64,000 nt of DNA, taken from NCBI GenBank assembly GCA_006226375.1, contig SBHC01000004.1, positions 1 to 64,000 of the forward strand. Reading direction: 5' to 3'. A program made the translations under genes and the position numbers. Below are positions 17,488 to 27,000 of this stretch, piece by piece. Source of the stretch: Deltaproteobacteria bacterium. Lineage in GTDB: Bacteria > Myxococcota_C > UBA6777. Below the pieces are notes generated by a model, which saw nothing but the letters and a program-made list of their open reading frames with translations, did not search any database and had not been told where the DNA came from. The number at the start of each line of letters is the position of its first letter. Position 1 is the stretch's first letter.

Positions 17488-17594
17488 ATGGGAGAAACTT
17501 TTGAACTTCTTCTTGCTTCGGAATGTACGATGAATTAAGCTAGTTACCATATTGGTATTGGACAATCCAAGGCTAGAACTACGGAGGACAATCC

Positions 17595-17756
17595 ATGTCA
17601 GCAGCCAAGGCCATCACAAAACCCACGGAATTGCGTCAGAAACCCCAACAAAAACCAGCAGAGCGTCTTCTGAAAGAGATTCGAAAAGACGCAGAATCCC
17701 GCGGTCGTATGTGGAATTACGCCAAAGAGTCTCGTGTTCCCGCCGGTGGAGAATAA
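17595..17756 (+). CDS. Pup-like small protein modifier ending in Gly-Gly-Glu
   Basis: 53 residues. A strong GGAGG (17583-17587) lies 7 nt before the ATG. The C-terminus reads ESRVPAGGE; Pup proteins end in GGE or GGQ, and the C-terminal Glu is the residue joined to substrate lysines. A helix-forming stretch (ERLLKEIRKDAESRG) precedes the tail and recalls the LLDEI helix of canonical Pup. Unlike actinobacterial Pup it is basic (13 Lys/Arg against 7 Asp/Glu), with a Lys/Gln/Pro-rich N-terminus. It overlaps the PafA/Dop-like gene by 23 bp, giving independent support. Because the tail already ends in Glu, no deamidation by Dop would be needed. It is too short to stand out as an open reading frame. 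Identification is by tail, size and neighbour, not by alignment. Confidence 0.85.
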   Translation: MSAAKAITKPTELRQKPQQKPAERLLKEIRKDAESRGRMWNYAKESRVPAGGE

Positions 17757-19869
17757 GGACGTCAGTTCCTTTGTCGTTTGGAACCGTTTGTTGGGGATGG
17801 AGACGGAATATGCCATCCGCTTCACACCCGACGAATCCTCTTCCCGTCCCGGAAATGCCATCATCTTTCGGGCCATCTCCCATGCCATCTCCCAAATCGT
17901 TAAGACCCAAGACGGGGAACGATTTAACACCCATTACCAGTTCTTTACGCAGAACGGTGGTGCCTTTTACTACGAATTTTATCCCATCGCATTTCAAGGT
18001 GGATTGGTAGAGGGCGCAACGCCAGAGTGCCGTACTCCCATCCAATTGTTGCTGTACCAAAAAGCCCAGGAAGAGCTCCTTCAACGCGCGGTGCCCAAAG
18101 CCGAAAGCATCCTGAATGACTTCGGGTTCTCCGGAGAGTTGGGGCTTCTTAAGAATTGCAAAGACTTTGAAGGTCATGTGTACGGCGCACAAGAGAACTA
18201 CGAGGTCCGCATCGCGCAAGGTTGGAGGCTAGGGCTGTATCGCCTAGGCTTGCTGTGTCTCTTGCCCTTGTCCCTCACGATCTCTCTGCTCTGGTGGCTC
18301 CTTTTGCTTGTGATTCTGGTGGCGTTTGCTCTTCTACTCATTCCCATCTTTGTGTTGGGCGTGTTCACATTCGTCTACCGCTGGATCAAAGAACAAACCA
18401 AGCCAAAGGACGAGCGGCAAAGCTTTCGTGAGATCCTCGCGGATGTCTTTTTCCCAGAAGAGGATGACCAAGACGAAGATCTCGAAGAGGATGAAGGTTA
18501 CGATGAATACGAGGACAAGTACGACAGCGCTTCACCCCAAGAGGAGAGTTCATCTGTCCATTCAATGAGCGCTCCAACGCCGTACGCCCAGGAGCTTCGT
18601 CGCGCCGCGAACGATGATGGAGCGGTTGCCTCTACCAATGAGCCTCGTCCGCTCTCCGACGAAGAAGAACACGCGGAGGCTTTGCGTAGGGTCAAGCGAT
18701 TGGAAGCCAAGTACAAGGCAATCCTGGAATGGGACGACGAGAGAGAGTCCAGGCACGTTCAAGCGGAGGCGATTCTCGCAGATCCCAACGACTCTTTAGA
18801 GCAGTCGATGCTGATGAAGTGGCTGCATTATGCAGGGATTGCGATGGCCATTCCGACGAGCTTGTTCCTGTCGCTGCTGTTGTGGCTGTGTGGCTTTTGG
18901 GAACTGCGTCAGGGAGCGATGGCGTTCCTCATCTCTCGGCCGCTGCTGTCGGGAGCTGGCACCTTGGAGGAAGACGGTCGCTTTGTTCTGTCGGAGAAGG
19001 CGGCGAGCATCAAACACCTGCTCTGGATCTCTCTCGCGTCTCATCGGCGCGGCTTCTTTGACTTTGGCAACCTGTCAAAAGCTGCCGACCTGACGGTCTT
19101 TGAGTTTCGTACGTTTTTCCGTTTGTTCCGTCCGAAGCAACGGCTGCAGTTGGGGCTGTCTGACTCCAACATGTTGCAGACAGCAGAGTACCTCAAGCTG
19201 GGCTTAACCGACCTTGTGATGGACATGGCAGAAGCAGGCTTCTTGAAGGACGCACCCCAACCCAAGCGTCCATTGCAAGCGCTGCAACAGCTGGTGGGGG
19301 ATCCTTCGCTACAGACCAAGGTGCCTTGCCGAGACGGTTTGGACAGGTCAATGGTGGAGCTTCAGCGGTACTACTGCGAAAAAGCCAAAGCGTTCCTGGA
19401 GCAGAGCGCGTCTGTTCCGATGGAAGTGAACGAGCTGGTTGCGCTGTGGTCGGAGGTGCTCGACAGCATCGAAACGGAGCCCACACGTTGGGTGGGGCGC
19501 TTGGACTGGGTGACCAAGAGGTATGTGTTGGAGACAGCAGGGGAGGGGGCTGAGGCTTCCGTCTTAAAAACCCTGGACCTTCGGTACCATGAGCTTAAAG
19601 ACGGATACGCGATGCGCTGGGAAGAGGAAGGGTTGGCGCCGGTGTTGTTTTCTCCAGAAGAGATTGAACATGCTGTGTTCCATCCTCCTCCCGACACCCC
19701 AGCCTTTGCCCGAGGTCGATTGGTGCAAGCCTACCAATACGAAGAGTTACCGGTCTCGATCTCCTGGCAGGCTGTGCGTGTGGGCGGCAAACTGCGAGGA
19801 AAAGTGATCGCGTTGGAAGATTTTCGTAACTTGGAGAGGTCTCTCCCCTCTCCCTCTGAAGAAGACTGA
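17734..19869 (+). CDS. Membrane-inserted PafA/Dop-superfamily (Pup ligase-like) enzyme
   Basis: 711 residues; the GTG start at 17734 (or 17746) lies inside the Pup-like gene, implying coupled translation. Conserved superfamily elements in order: GMETEYAI with metal-binding E23/E25; NGGAFYYE then TPEC (residues 74-99); ENYEV (154-158); LSGAGTLEEDGRFVLSEKA (from about 400); SDSNMLQTAEYLKLG (476-490); VPCRDG; RLDWVTKRYVLE; and LDLRYHEL. Between ENYEV and the SGAG segment there is an insertion of about 225 residues: two to three TM helices (about 170-216), an acidic linker (about 235-275), a charged stretch, and another TM (about 364-386). The aspartate that acts as catalytic base in PafA/Dop (NGxRLYxD) is Glu81 here. 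The first 80 residues lack room for the Dop loop, so it resembles a ligase (PafA) more than a depupylase. Expected reaction: ATP-dependent isopeptide bonding of the Pup-like Glu to a lysine, at the inner membrane. Confidence 0.88.
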   Translation: MFPPVENKDVSSFVVWNRLLGMETEYAIRFTPDESSSRPGNAIIFRAISHAISQIVKTQDGERFNTHYQFFTQNGGAFYYEFYPIAFQGGLVEGATPECRTPIQLLLYQKAQEELLQRAVPKAESILNDFGFSGELGLLKNCKDFEGHVYGAQENYEVRIAQGWRLGLYRLGLLCLLPLSLTISLLWWLLLLVILVAFALLLIPIFVLGVFTFVYRWIKEQTKPKDERQSFREILADVFFPEEDDQDEDLEEDEGYDEYEDKYDSASPQEESSSVHSMSAPTPYAQELRRAANDDGAVASTNEPRPLSDEEEHAEALRRVKRLEAKYKAILEWDDERESRHVQAEAILADPNDSLEQSMLMKWLHYAGIAMAIPTSLFLSLLLWLCGFWELRQGAMAFLISRPLLSGAGTLEEDGRFVLSEKAASIKHLLWISLASHRRGFFDFGNLSKAADLTVFEFRTFFRLFRPKQRLQLGLSDSNMLQTAEYLKLGLTDLVMDMAEAGFLKDAPQPKRPLQALQQLVGDPSLQTKVPCRDGLDRSMVELQRYYCEKAKAFLEQSASVPMEVNELVALWSEVLDSIETEPTRWVGRLDWVTKRYVLETAGEGAEASVLKTLDLRYHELKDGYAMRWEEEGLAPVLFSPEEIEHAVFHPPPDTPAFARGRLVQAYQYEELPVSISWQAVRVGGKLRGKVIALEDFRNLERSLPSPSEED

Positions 19870-19972
19870 GGTTGTTGGTGGCTTCCCAAAGAAAGAGCAG
19901 GGAGGCTTTGACAAAGGCAAGACCATGGAAGAGAATGAGGGGCCAATTTTCTAGAAGGAGGAGCCCGCGAGA

Positions 19973-20344
19973 ATGCTGCGAAAGACCGAACAACGAGAAG
20001 CCATCCGTCGTGTGTTTCAGGAAAACCACGATCCACTGAGTGTTCAGGATGTTTTGGACAAAGCGCAGCAAGACGTCCCGCGCCTGGGAATTGCCACAGT
20101 GTACCGAACGCTCAAGGCTTTGGTCGACGAAGGATGGTTGAAAGTGGTGGAGCTGCCGGGAGACACCAGCCGATACGAGCGGACTGGGAAGGGGCACCAT
20201 CACCACTTCTCCTGCAACAAATGCGAACGCGTGTTTGACCTGGAAGGGTGCCTGCCTGGCATTGACACGCTCTTGCCTCCAGGGTTTCTGCTACAGAGCC
20301 ACGAATTCTTTTTGTACGGTGTTTGCGCTGATTGCGCTGCTTAA
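19973..20344 (+). CDS. Fur-family transcriptional regulator
   Basis: 123 residues. A winged-helix N-terminus (QREAIRRVF, GIATVYRTLKALVDEGWL) and a metal-sensing C-terminus (GKGHHHHFSCNKC, with a second pair CADC near the end) are standard for Fur/PerR/Zur. CNKC and CADC would form the structural Zn site. AAGGAGG precedes the ATG. It lies 103 bp after the ligase-like gene and 12 bp before the ABC ATPase, so it may regulate this cluster. Which metal or peroxide it senses cannot be told. Confidence 0.93.
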   Translation: MLRKTEQREAIRRVFQENHDPLSVQDVLDKAQQDVPRLGIATVYRTLKALVDEGWLKVVELPGDTSRYERTGKGHHHHFSCNKCERVFDLEGCLPGIDTLLPPGFLLQSHEFFLYGVCADCAA

Positions 20345-20356
20345 GGAGTGACATGA

Positions 20357-21349
20357 ATGGAGGTTTCCACGGTAGAGTCCGACGCCACAGTGATGGTCCA
20401 GATGGAGGGCCTGGTTAAGCAATACGATGACACATTGGCCGTCGATCAACTTACCTTCAATGTCTACGGTGGGGAGATTCTGGGCTTAGTGGGTCCCAAC
20501 GGGGCAGGGAAAACCACCACGATGCGGTGTTTGTGTGGAATCATCCCACCGACAGCGGGCTTCATTCAGGTGTGTGGGGTCCCTCTTCATGAGAACCCCG
20601 TGGCGGTGAAGCAGCAAGTGGCGTTTGTCCCCGCTGACCCGAAGTTTTTTGATTACCTGACCGTACGAGAGCACCTTCGACTGTTCGCTCGACTGTACGA
20701 TTGCGGCGACCGGGAAGCTGAGATGGAGCGACTGCTCCATCTGCTCAAAATTGAAGACAAGCAGCACCATCTTCCTTCGGCCCTGTCGCGAGGAATGCAG
20801 CAGAAGCTGGTGATTGCTTGCGCGTTGATTCACAACCCCAACGTCTTGATCTTCGACGAGCCGTTCACAGGTCTGGATCCGTTGGCCATTCGGATCATCA
20901 AGAAGCTGCTCAAGGAGTTGGCCCAAGAGAACAAAGCTATCATTGTGTCGAGCCACTTGTTGGGGATGGTCGAGGAGATGGTGGATCGTGTGCTCATTCT
21001 CCAAAAAGGAAAGAAGATTGCTCACGGGACCTTGCATGAGCTTGTGACCAAGTCGTCGGCGCTGCGAGAGAGAGGGCTCGAAGATATCTTCCTGGAGCTT
21101 ACCGGGGGCTTGGGGTCACAAGAGCTGGATGCTACCCCGGCTTCGCCGGAACCTTCTCCTGCTCCTGTGGAGTCAGAATCACCCACACCTTCTGTTGAGA
21201 CGGAAGCCAACGTTCTTGTCGAATCAAGCGATGCGTCGGTCTCTGTTGGACCTCTTAAAGAGTTGGAAGCCGACGAGACGACCACCTCGGAGCGACCCAC
21301 CCGGTCTCTTAAGCCCTTGTCTCCACCGTCAGATCCTTCGGAGAGCTGA
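20357..21349 (+). CDS. ABC transporter ATP-binding protein
   Basis: 330 residues. Walker A GPNGAGKTTT (about residue 50), signature LSRGMQQ (about 145), Walker B NVLIFDEPFTGLD (about 160) and the H-loop SSHLLGMVEE identify an ABC2-type exporter ATPase. After about residue 255 there is a roughly 75-residue Pro/Ser/Glu-rich tail of low complexity that is not part of the ABC domain. AAGGAG precedes the ATG. It is followed 5 bp later by its permease; together they form an exporter of unknown substrate. Confidence 0.93.
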   Translation: MEVSTVESDATVMVQMEGLVKQYDDTLAVDQLTFNVYGGEILGLVGPNGAGKTTTMRCLCGIIPPTAGFIQVCGVPLHENPVAVKQQVAFVPADPKFFDYLTVREHLRLFARLYDCGDREAEMERLLHLLKIEDKQHHLPSALSRGMQQKLVIACALIHNPNVLIFDEPFTGLDPLAIRIIKKLLKELAQENKAIIVSSHLLGMVEEMVDRVLILQKGKKIAHGTLHELVTKSSALRERGLEDIFLELTGGLGSQELDATPASPEPSPAPVESESPTPSVETEANVLVESSDASVSVGPLKELEADETTTSERPTRSLKPLSPPSDPSES

Positions 21350-21354
21350 GCCTT

Positions 21355-23058
21355 ATGCCTCGTTCGTTGCTGTATTTGTTGGTGCGTCAGGTGATGGGTT
21401 CTTGGCGGTTTCGGCTTCAGCGGCTGAAGCAACCCAAGTATCTGGTGGGTGTGCTGGGAGTGGCCCTGTATTTCGGCTTTATCTTCGTTGGAGGTGGTCT
21501 GGGATCCGGTCGTCGTTTGGTCACCCATCCCGAGAGCATGGGTCTGGGCGTCACTCTCTTTCTGATGTTTCAGATCTGCTTGATTTGGCTGTTTGGGGGT
21601 CGTCAAACCGGGCTGGGGTTTTCGGAGGCTGAAACAGAGATCCTGTTTGCCGCCCCGCTTACGCGAAAAGAGCTGATCCGTTATCGCTTGATGAAGAGTC
21701 TGCCCGCCTTGCTCTTCACCTCCGTGTTTCTCCTTCTGCTGTTCTCGATCTCTCGGAAGTTTCCGAATCCATGGTTCACTTGGTTAAGCCTGTTTGTGCT
21801 GCTGAATGTGATCCACATCTTTCAACTGTGGACCGCCGTGGTTCACGGCTTCTGGCACGACAAGTGGTGGGGGGGCTGGGTCAAGATCGCTGGCTTGGCT
21901 CTTGTGCTTGCGCCTGTCGCGCTCTCTATCTCGTTTCCTTCGGGCTCTTCTGGAATGATGGAAGCTCTCTCCTATTCGGCCAAGCGAGCCGCTGAAGGTG
22001 ACGCGGGATGGCTCTCTCCTATGATCTGGGCAGGGCAGGTGGTCGTCGCTCCTTCCTTGGGCGCGTGGTTGCCTCGTTGTGGCGTGTTTGTGCTTCTGTA
22101 TGGCCTCTTGTACCAGCTCATTGTGTGGTTTGACTTCAGCTTTGAAGAGCGCGAAATCAGCCAGTCGCAAGAGCGAGCTTCCAGGGTTCGGGCGTTTCGA
22201 GAGGGCCGCACACAGGTCGTCAAAGACCGGCCGGTTCGTCGCGCGCTGTTGCCTCTCTCTACAACTGGAGCAGCGTGGAGAGCCGTTGCCTGGAAGAACA
22301 TCATAGGTTTCACTCGAAACATCCCCCGAAGCTTCTTGTTCACGGTTCTTTACATCCTGATCGCAGGGAGCGTCATCCTGTTTATGGTGTTGGGTGCATC
22401 CAAAACTCACCCTCTGACGGGATTCTCTGTGATCTTTGCCGTGATGGCCGTGTTCCTCACGGTGATGGGAAGCAGCTTAATCAAGGAGGACTTGCGGGCA
22501 GATCTCAATCGCTTGGACATCGTTCAGCTGTTCCCGATGCCTGCCCAAGAGTTGGTCCGTGGCCAAATCTACGGCGCTGCTGCAGTGATTGTTCTGGCAG
22601 TGATTGCGTCGATTGTGCTCAGCGCGTTGTGTGCCTTGGGCGCCAATGTGGGCTTCCTTCCGCCTTCGTTTGTGCTCTCCGTTTGTGTCCTTGCGTTGAT
22701 GCTTTGCACGTGCGTGGTGATGCTGTCCTTTGCCATCGAGAACGCCCTGGCTTTGCTATTTCCAGCCTGGGTGGTTCCCGACAAAGACAGCGTGCAGCAG
22801 CCTGTGCAGATGGATCAAATGGGACGCTCCATCGTCCTCTTGATCGCGCGATTCTTGTGCCTGGGTTTGCTCCTGCTCGTGCCAGGGCTGGTGTTGTACC
22901 TGATGGTGCTGGGAGCTACGATGTGGAAGCAAGGAATGTTCGTGTGGCTCGGAGTGGTCTTGTTCACAACGCTTGTGTGGGGAGAGACCGAGCTGATCAT
23001 TCGTGGCTTGGGAGAGTGGCTTGAAGACCTGGATCCTTCCAAAGAAGGCCTGGCTTAA
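21355..23058 (+). CDS. ABC exporter permease (ABC_export type)
   Basis: 567 residues, about 12 hydrophobic segments. The N-terminus (LLYLLVRQVMGSWRFRLQRL) and FSEAETEILFAAPLTRKELIRYRL resemble the putative ABC exporter permease family found next to CcmA-like ATPases. A hydrophilic cytoplasmic segment (FEEREISQSQERASRVRAF, about residue 258-278) splits two membrane halves. It starts 5 bp after the ATPase gene. The substrate is unknown. It is the last gene of the plus-strand run that begins with the Pup-like gene. Confidence 0.85.
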   Translation: MPRSLLYLLVRQVMGSWRFRLQRLKQPKYLVGVLGVALYFGFIFVGGGLGSGRRLVTHPESMGLGVTLFLMFQICLIWLFGGRQTGLGFSEAETEILFAAPLTRKELIRYRLMKSLPALLFTSVFLLLLFSISRKFPNPWFTWLSLFVLLNVIHIFQLWTAVVHGFWHDKWWGGWVKIAGLALVLAPVALSISFPSGSSGMMEALSYSAKRAAEGDAGWLSPMIWAGQVVVAPSLGAWLPRCGVFVLLYGLLYQLIVWFDFSFEEREISQSQERASRVRAFREGRTQVVKDRPVRRALLPLSTTGAAWRAVAWKNIIGFTRNIPRSFLFTVLYILIAGSVILFMVLGASKTHPLTGFSVIFAVMAVFLTVMGSSLIKEDLRADLNRLDIVQLFPMPAQELVRGQIYGAAAVIVLAVIASIVLSALCALGANVGFLPPSFVLSVCVLALMLCTCVVMLSFAIENALALLFPAWVVPDKDSVQQPVQMDQMGRSIVLLIARFLCLGLLLLVPGLVLYLMVLGATMWKQGMFVWLGVVLFTTLVWGETELIIRGLGEWLEDLDPSKEGLA

Positions 23059-23094
23059 GGTCGCAGCTTTGCTACACAGGTCTCTGCGCAGGTT

Positions 23095-23775
23095 TTAGGA
23101 TCGGGAAGGTGGAGTCGCTGGGGTAAGGGGAGCGATGCCCTCACGAAGAGCGTAGAGGGCGGCCTGGGTCCGGTTGGCCAGGTGGAGCTTGTTGAGAATG
23201 GTGCTCACATGGTTGCGCACGGTACGTTCGCTGACGTTGAGCGAGGAAGAGATCTCCTGGTTGGACATTCCCCGTGCGACCAGCTTGATCACGTCCAGCT
23301 CTCGGGCGCTGAGGGGGTCTTTCGACAGCGGCTTGGACTGGTCATCTGCGGGCTGTGAAAGCTCCTGGATCAGTCTGCGCGCCACCATCGGGTGGAGAGA
23401 GGACTCCCCTTTGGCCACCTCACGAATGGACTGAAGCAGTTGTTGGGGTGAGGTGTCCTTGAGCAGGTAACCCAACGCGCCAGCTTTGATCGAAGAGAAG
23501 ATGTGTTCGTCTTCGGCGTAACTTGTCAAAACGAGGATCTTGGTATCCAAATTGAGAGAGTTGACTTCATGAATTGTCTCTAAGCCCCCCATCACAGGCA
23601 TGATCAAATCCAAGAGAAGCACATCGGGTTTGTGAATTTTGAGAAGTTCAATGGCCTCTTTGCCATTCTCCGCCTCTGCACACACTTCCATCTCGGGCTC
23701 TAACTCGATCAAGCCTCGCAGCCCCTCGCGAACAATGGCATGATCATCTGTTATAAGTATCCGGATCGAGGTCAT
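23095..23775 (-). CDS. NarL/LuxR-type response regulator
   Basis: 226 residues. The receiver domain has DDHAIVREGL (acidic pocket), DVLLLDLIMP (phospho-acceptor Asp about residue 56) and ILVLTSYAED. The C-terminal LuxR HTH contains SARELDVIKLVARGMSNQEIS and VSERTVRNHVSTILNKLH. The closest type is LiaR/VraR/DegU-like. The HisKA_3 kinase that would phosphorylate it is 268 bp upstream on the same strand, so the two likely form a pair. Confidence 0.94.
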   Translation of the reverse strand: MTSIRILITDDHAIVREGLRGLIELEPEMEVCAEAENGKEAIELLKIHKPDVLLLDLIMPVMGGLETIHEVNSLNLDTKILVLTSYAEDEHIFSSIKAGALGYLLKDTSPQQLLQSIREVAKGESSLHPMVARRLIQELSQPADDQSKPLSKDPLSARELDVIKLVARGMSNQEISSSLNVSERTVRNHVSTILNKLHLANRTQAALYALREGIAPLTPATPPSRS

Positions 23776-24043
23776 AACGTACCTTTGCTAATCAATTTAT
23801 CGTTGTACAAGACAAGCATGAACCCCAACCCTATCCCACCAACCCAGAACGCTTGCCCATACAACTCTATGAAAAAGGAGTCTTTAATAGAAACGACATT
23901 CCTACAGAAAAATTCACATACCAATCCCACTATATTGCGACTTTTCTTTGGAGCAATGACTTACTGTAGTTCTTTCTAAGAATTTGTCTAGATGGTACAA
24001 CAGTAAATCCAAAAAAAGCAGTTTTTTTGCTATGCTTTGATCT

Positions 24044-27000
24044 TTAGTAAGGCACTTTGATCTCAATGGTCGTGCCTTGGTTGGGGGAAGACGTGCAGGT
24101 GAAGGAAGCATGGATCCGTTCGGCTCGTTCTTGGATGGAAATGAGACCCAGGCCACCTCCGTGGACAACCTCCTCTGGATCAAAGCCAACGCCATTGTCC
24201 GCAATGCTTAAGAGGATGTGCCCGTTGTTTCGCTGAAGCTTTACGGTGACGTGTGTGGCTTGGGCATGTTTGAGCATGTTATTGAGAGTTTCCAGGGCGA
24301 TCCGGTATAGCTCTTCTTCCACGCGTTGATCCAGATCGATGATCTCATCCACGCTTAAGTCGTATTCCACCCCTGAGCGTGACTCCACAGAGTCGAGTCG
24401 GTACCGAAGCGCGCCAGTCAGGCCTTCTTTCTCCAGGAGTAGGGGACGCAATTCGTAGATCAGCAGGCGCATTTCTTTGAGCGCTTGACGAGCGGTGCTG
24501 CCCAGACGTTCCAGGTAATGTTGAGCCTTGCCTACATCTTGTGTTCGGTGGCCAGCCTCTGCGAGCAGGCTCATGCTGTACAGGAGCTGGGTCACAGAGT
24601 CGTGAAGGTTGCGAGCGAGTCGTTGACGCTCTTCCAGTACCGCCGCTTTTTGATCCCGTTTTCTCAGGCGTGCATTTTCCCATACGGCGCCGGTTTGTTC
24701 GGCGATGGAGGTCAACAGAGTGAGCTCACTGCGGGTGAACGGCAAGGCTTCAGGGTTTTTGCGGAGCACGCAAAGAGAGCCGAGGCTTCTTCCTGCCGCC
24801 CGGATGGGGACGCCTGCGTAGTACGAGATGCCGAGCGCCTCCAACGGAATGGCAGAGACTTCGTCGATTGTCTCCTGATCCAACACCGTGGGCTGTGGAT
24901 CCTTTTCGGTGTTGTAGAGAAGGAGAGCCTGGTCTTCAGGGACAGTTTCAATGATGGGAACAATGACCGGGGGAAGGTTTCGATGAACCTGGAGTTCAAA
25001 GAGTGACGTCTCACGGTCGAGGTAATGGATCGCGCCGGCCTCACAGTCCATGGCGTCAAGAGCCTGATCCAGGATGGCCTGCAAGATATCTTTGGTCTCA
25101 TCGTACTGGTTGTTGACGGACGCTATCTTGTAGAGGGCGTCCAGCTCGCGTGTTCGGCTGGCGACAATGTCCTCCAACTGGTCGCGATGCTGTCGGAGCT
25201 GTCGTTCAATGCGTTTGCGCGCGGAGATATCGCGACCGATTAGCTGGTGTATTTCCTCTTCGTCGATGTTGATCTGACTTCCACTGATCGCTACATCAAC
25301 GCGTTCGCCACCTTTTTTCATCCACTGGGTTTCAAGGAAGAAGTAACCCTCTGCAAGGTCCATCTGCATTTGCCATTCTTGAACGATACGTTCCAACTCG
25401 TCCGGGGGCAAGAGCTGTGGGGATGTGAGGTGCTGTAGCTCATCTTTGGTGTAGTCAAGCATTTGTTCGAAGGCGCGGTTGCTGTCCAGTATTCGTCCTG
25501 TGCTTGGTTCTACCGTTAGAATCGCGTCATGGGCACCCTGAAAGAGTGAGCGATACTTTCCTTCACTTCGTCGCAGAGCGGTCTCCGTTTGTTTGCGCTC
25601 TGTGATATCGCGACCGATGATCTGGAAGACACTTTTTCCATCCAAGATCAAGCGACTCCCTGTCATGGCTATGTCTACAGCGATGCCATCCTTCCGAAGC
25701 CACTGTGTTTCCACGGAGAGTAAACCTTCATTCTCCAATTGCTCTTGCCAATCGAGTCGAACGGTGTAGCGATCTTCGGGGAGCAACAGCTCAAGGGCTG
25801 AGATACTCCGAAGCTCATCGAATGTATAACCAAGCAACTCTACGACAGCGCGGTTGCCCTCCAAGACCTCCAACGTTTCGTTGCTGACGGTAAGGATCGC
25901 ATCGTGAGCGTCGTGGTACAGAGAGCGGTACTTTTCTTCACTTTGTCGCAGGGCGCTCACGACTTGTTTGTGTTCCGTGATATCGCGGGCGATCAGCTGG
26001 AACACTTTTTCTCCACCCAACTCGATCTGGTTGCCGCTGACTGCGACATCTACAGGAGTACCGTCCTTTCTCAGCCACTGTGTTTCCACGGAGAGGGAAC
26101 CTTCTTCTTCCAATTGTCTCCGCCACTCAAGTCGAATGGTATGGCGCACTTCAGGGAGCAAGAGGCTAATACTTGAGGTTCCTCGGAGTTCCTCCAGGGG
26201 ATAGCCAAGCAGCTGCTCTGTAGCGTAGTTCCCTTCCAGTATCTCGGATGTGCTGTTTTTGATGGTAAGGATGGCGTCGTGGGCGTTGTTGTAAAGAGCG
26301 CGATACTTCTCCTCACTTTGTCGCAAGGCCAGCTCAGTTTGCTTGCGATCCGTGATGTTGTGACCGATCAGCAAAAACATGTCTTGGTCATTGATGTTAA
26401 TTTGGCTTCCGCTCACAACAACGTCGATTCGAGTGCTATCTTTTGTTATCCACAAGGTTTCGAAGAGGAAGGAGGTTCGTCCGGCAGCGACTTGTTCTTG
26501 CCATTGTTGGAAGGTGGATTCGATGGCTTCTGGAGCCAGGACCTGTGCTCCTTTTAAAGTATGTAACTCATCACGACTGTAACCGAGCAACTCTTCGACA
26601 GCGCGGTTGGTTTCCAGTATCTGATCTGTCTCTGCATCCACAACCAAAATAGAATCATGGGCAAGTTGAAACAGGGAACGGTACTTTTCCTCGCTGCGGC
26701 GCATGGCCGTTTCGATTCGTTTGGCTTCTGTGATATCGCGACCGATTAGCTGGAATACATGTTGTTCGCCCAGCTTTAACTGGCTACCGCTGATGGCGAC
26801 ATCGATGATGCTGCCGTCTTTCTTGAGCCACTGTGTCTCCGCGAAGAACGAACCTTGCTGTTCCAATGATTCTCGCCATTTGAGCCGGAGCGTGTTGCGG
26901 TGTTCAGGCAGCAAAAGGTCCATGCCTGAGATGTTTTGCATTTCGTCGGATGTATAACCGAGTAGCTGCTCTGCAGCGTGGTTGCTCTCCAGGATGTTCG

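Noticed and set aside
17614-18219. Long open frame on the minus strand opposite the Pup-like and ligase-like start
   Set aside because: It runs antisense to two well-supported genes, has no ribosome-binding site and no recognisable domain.
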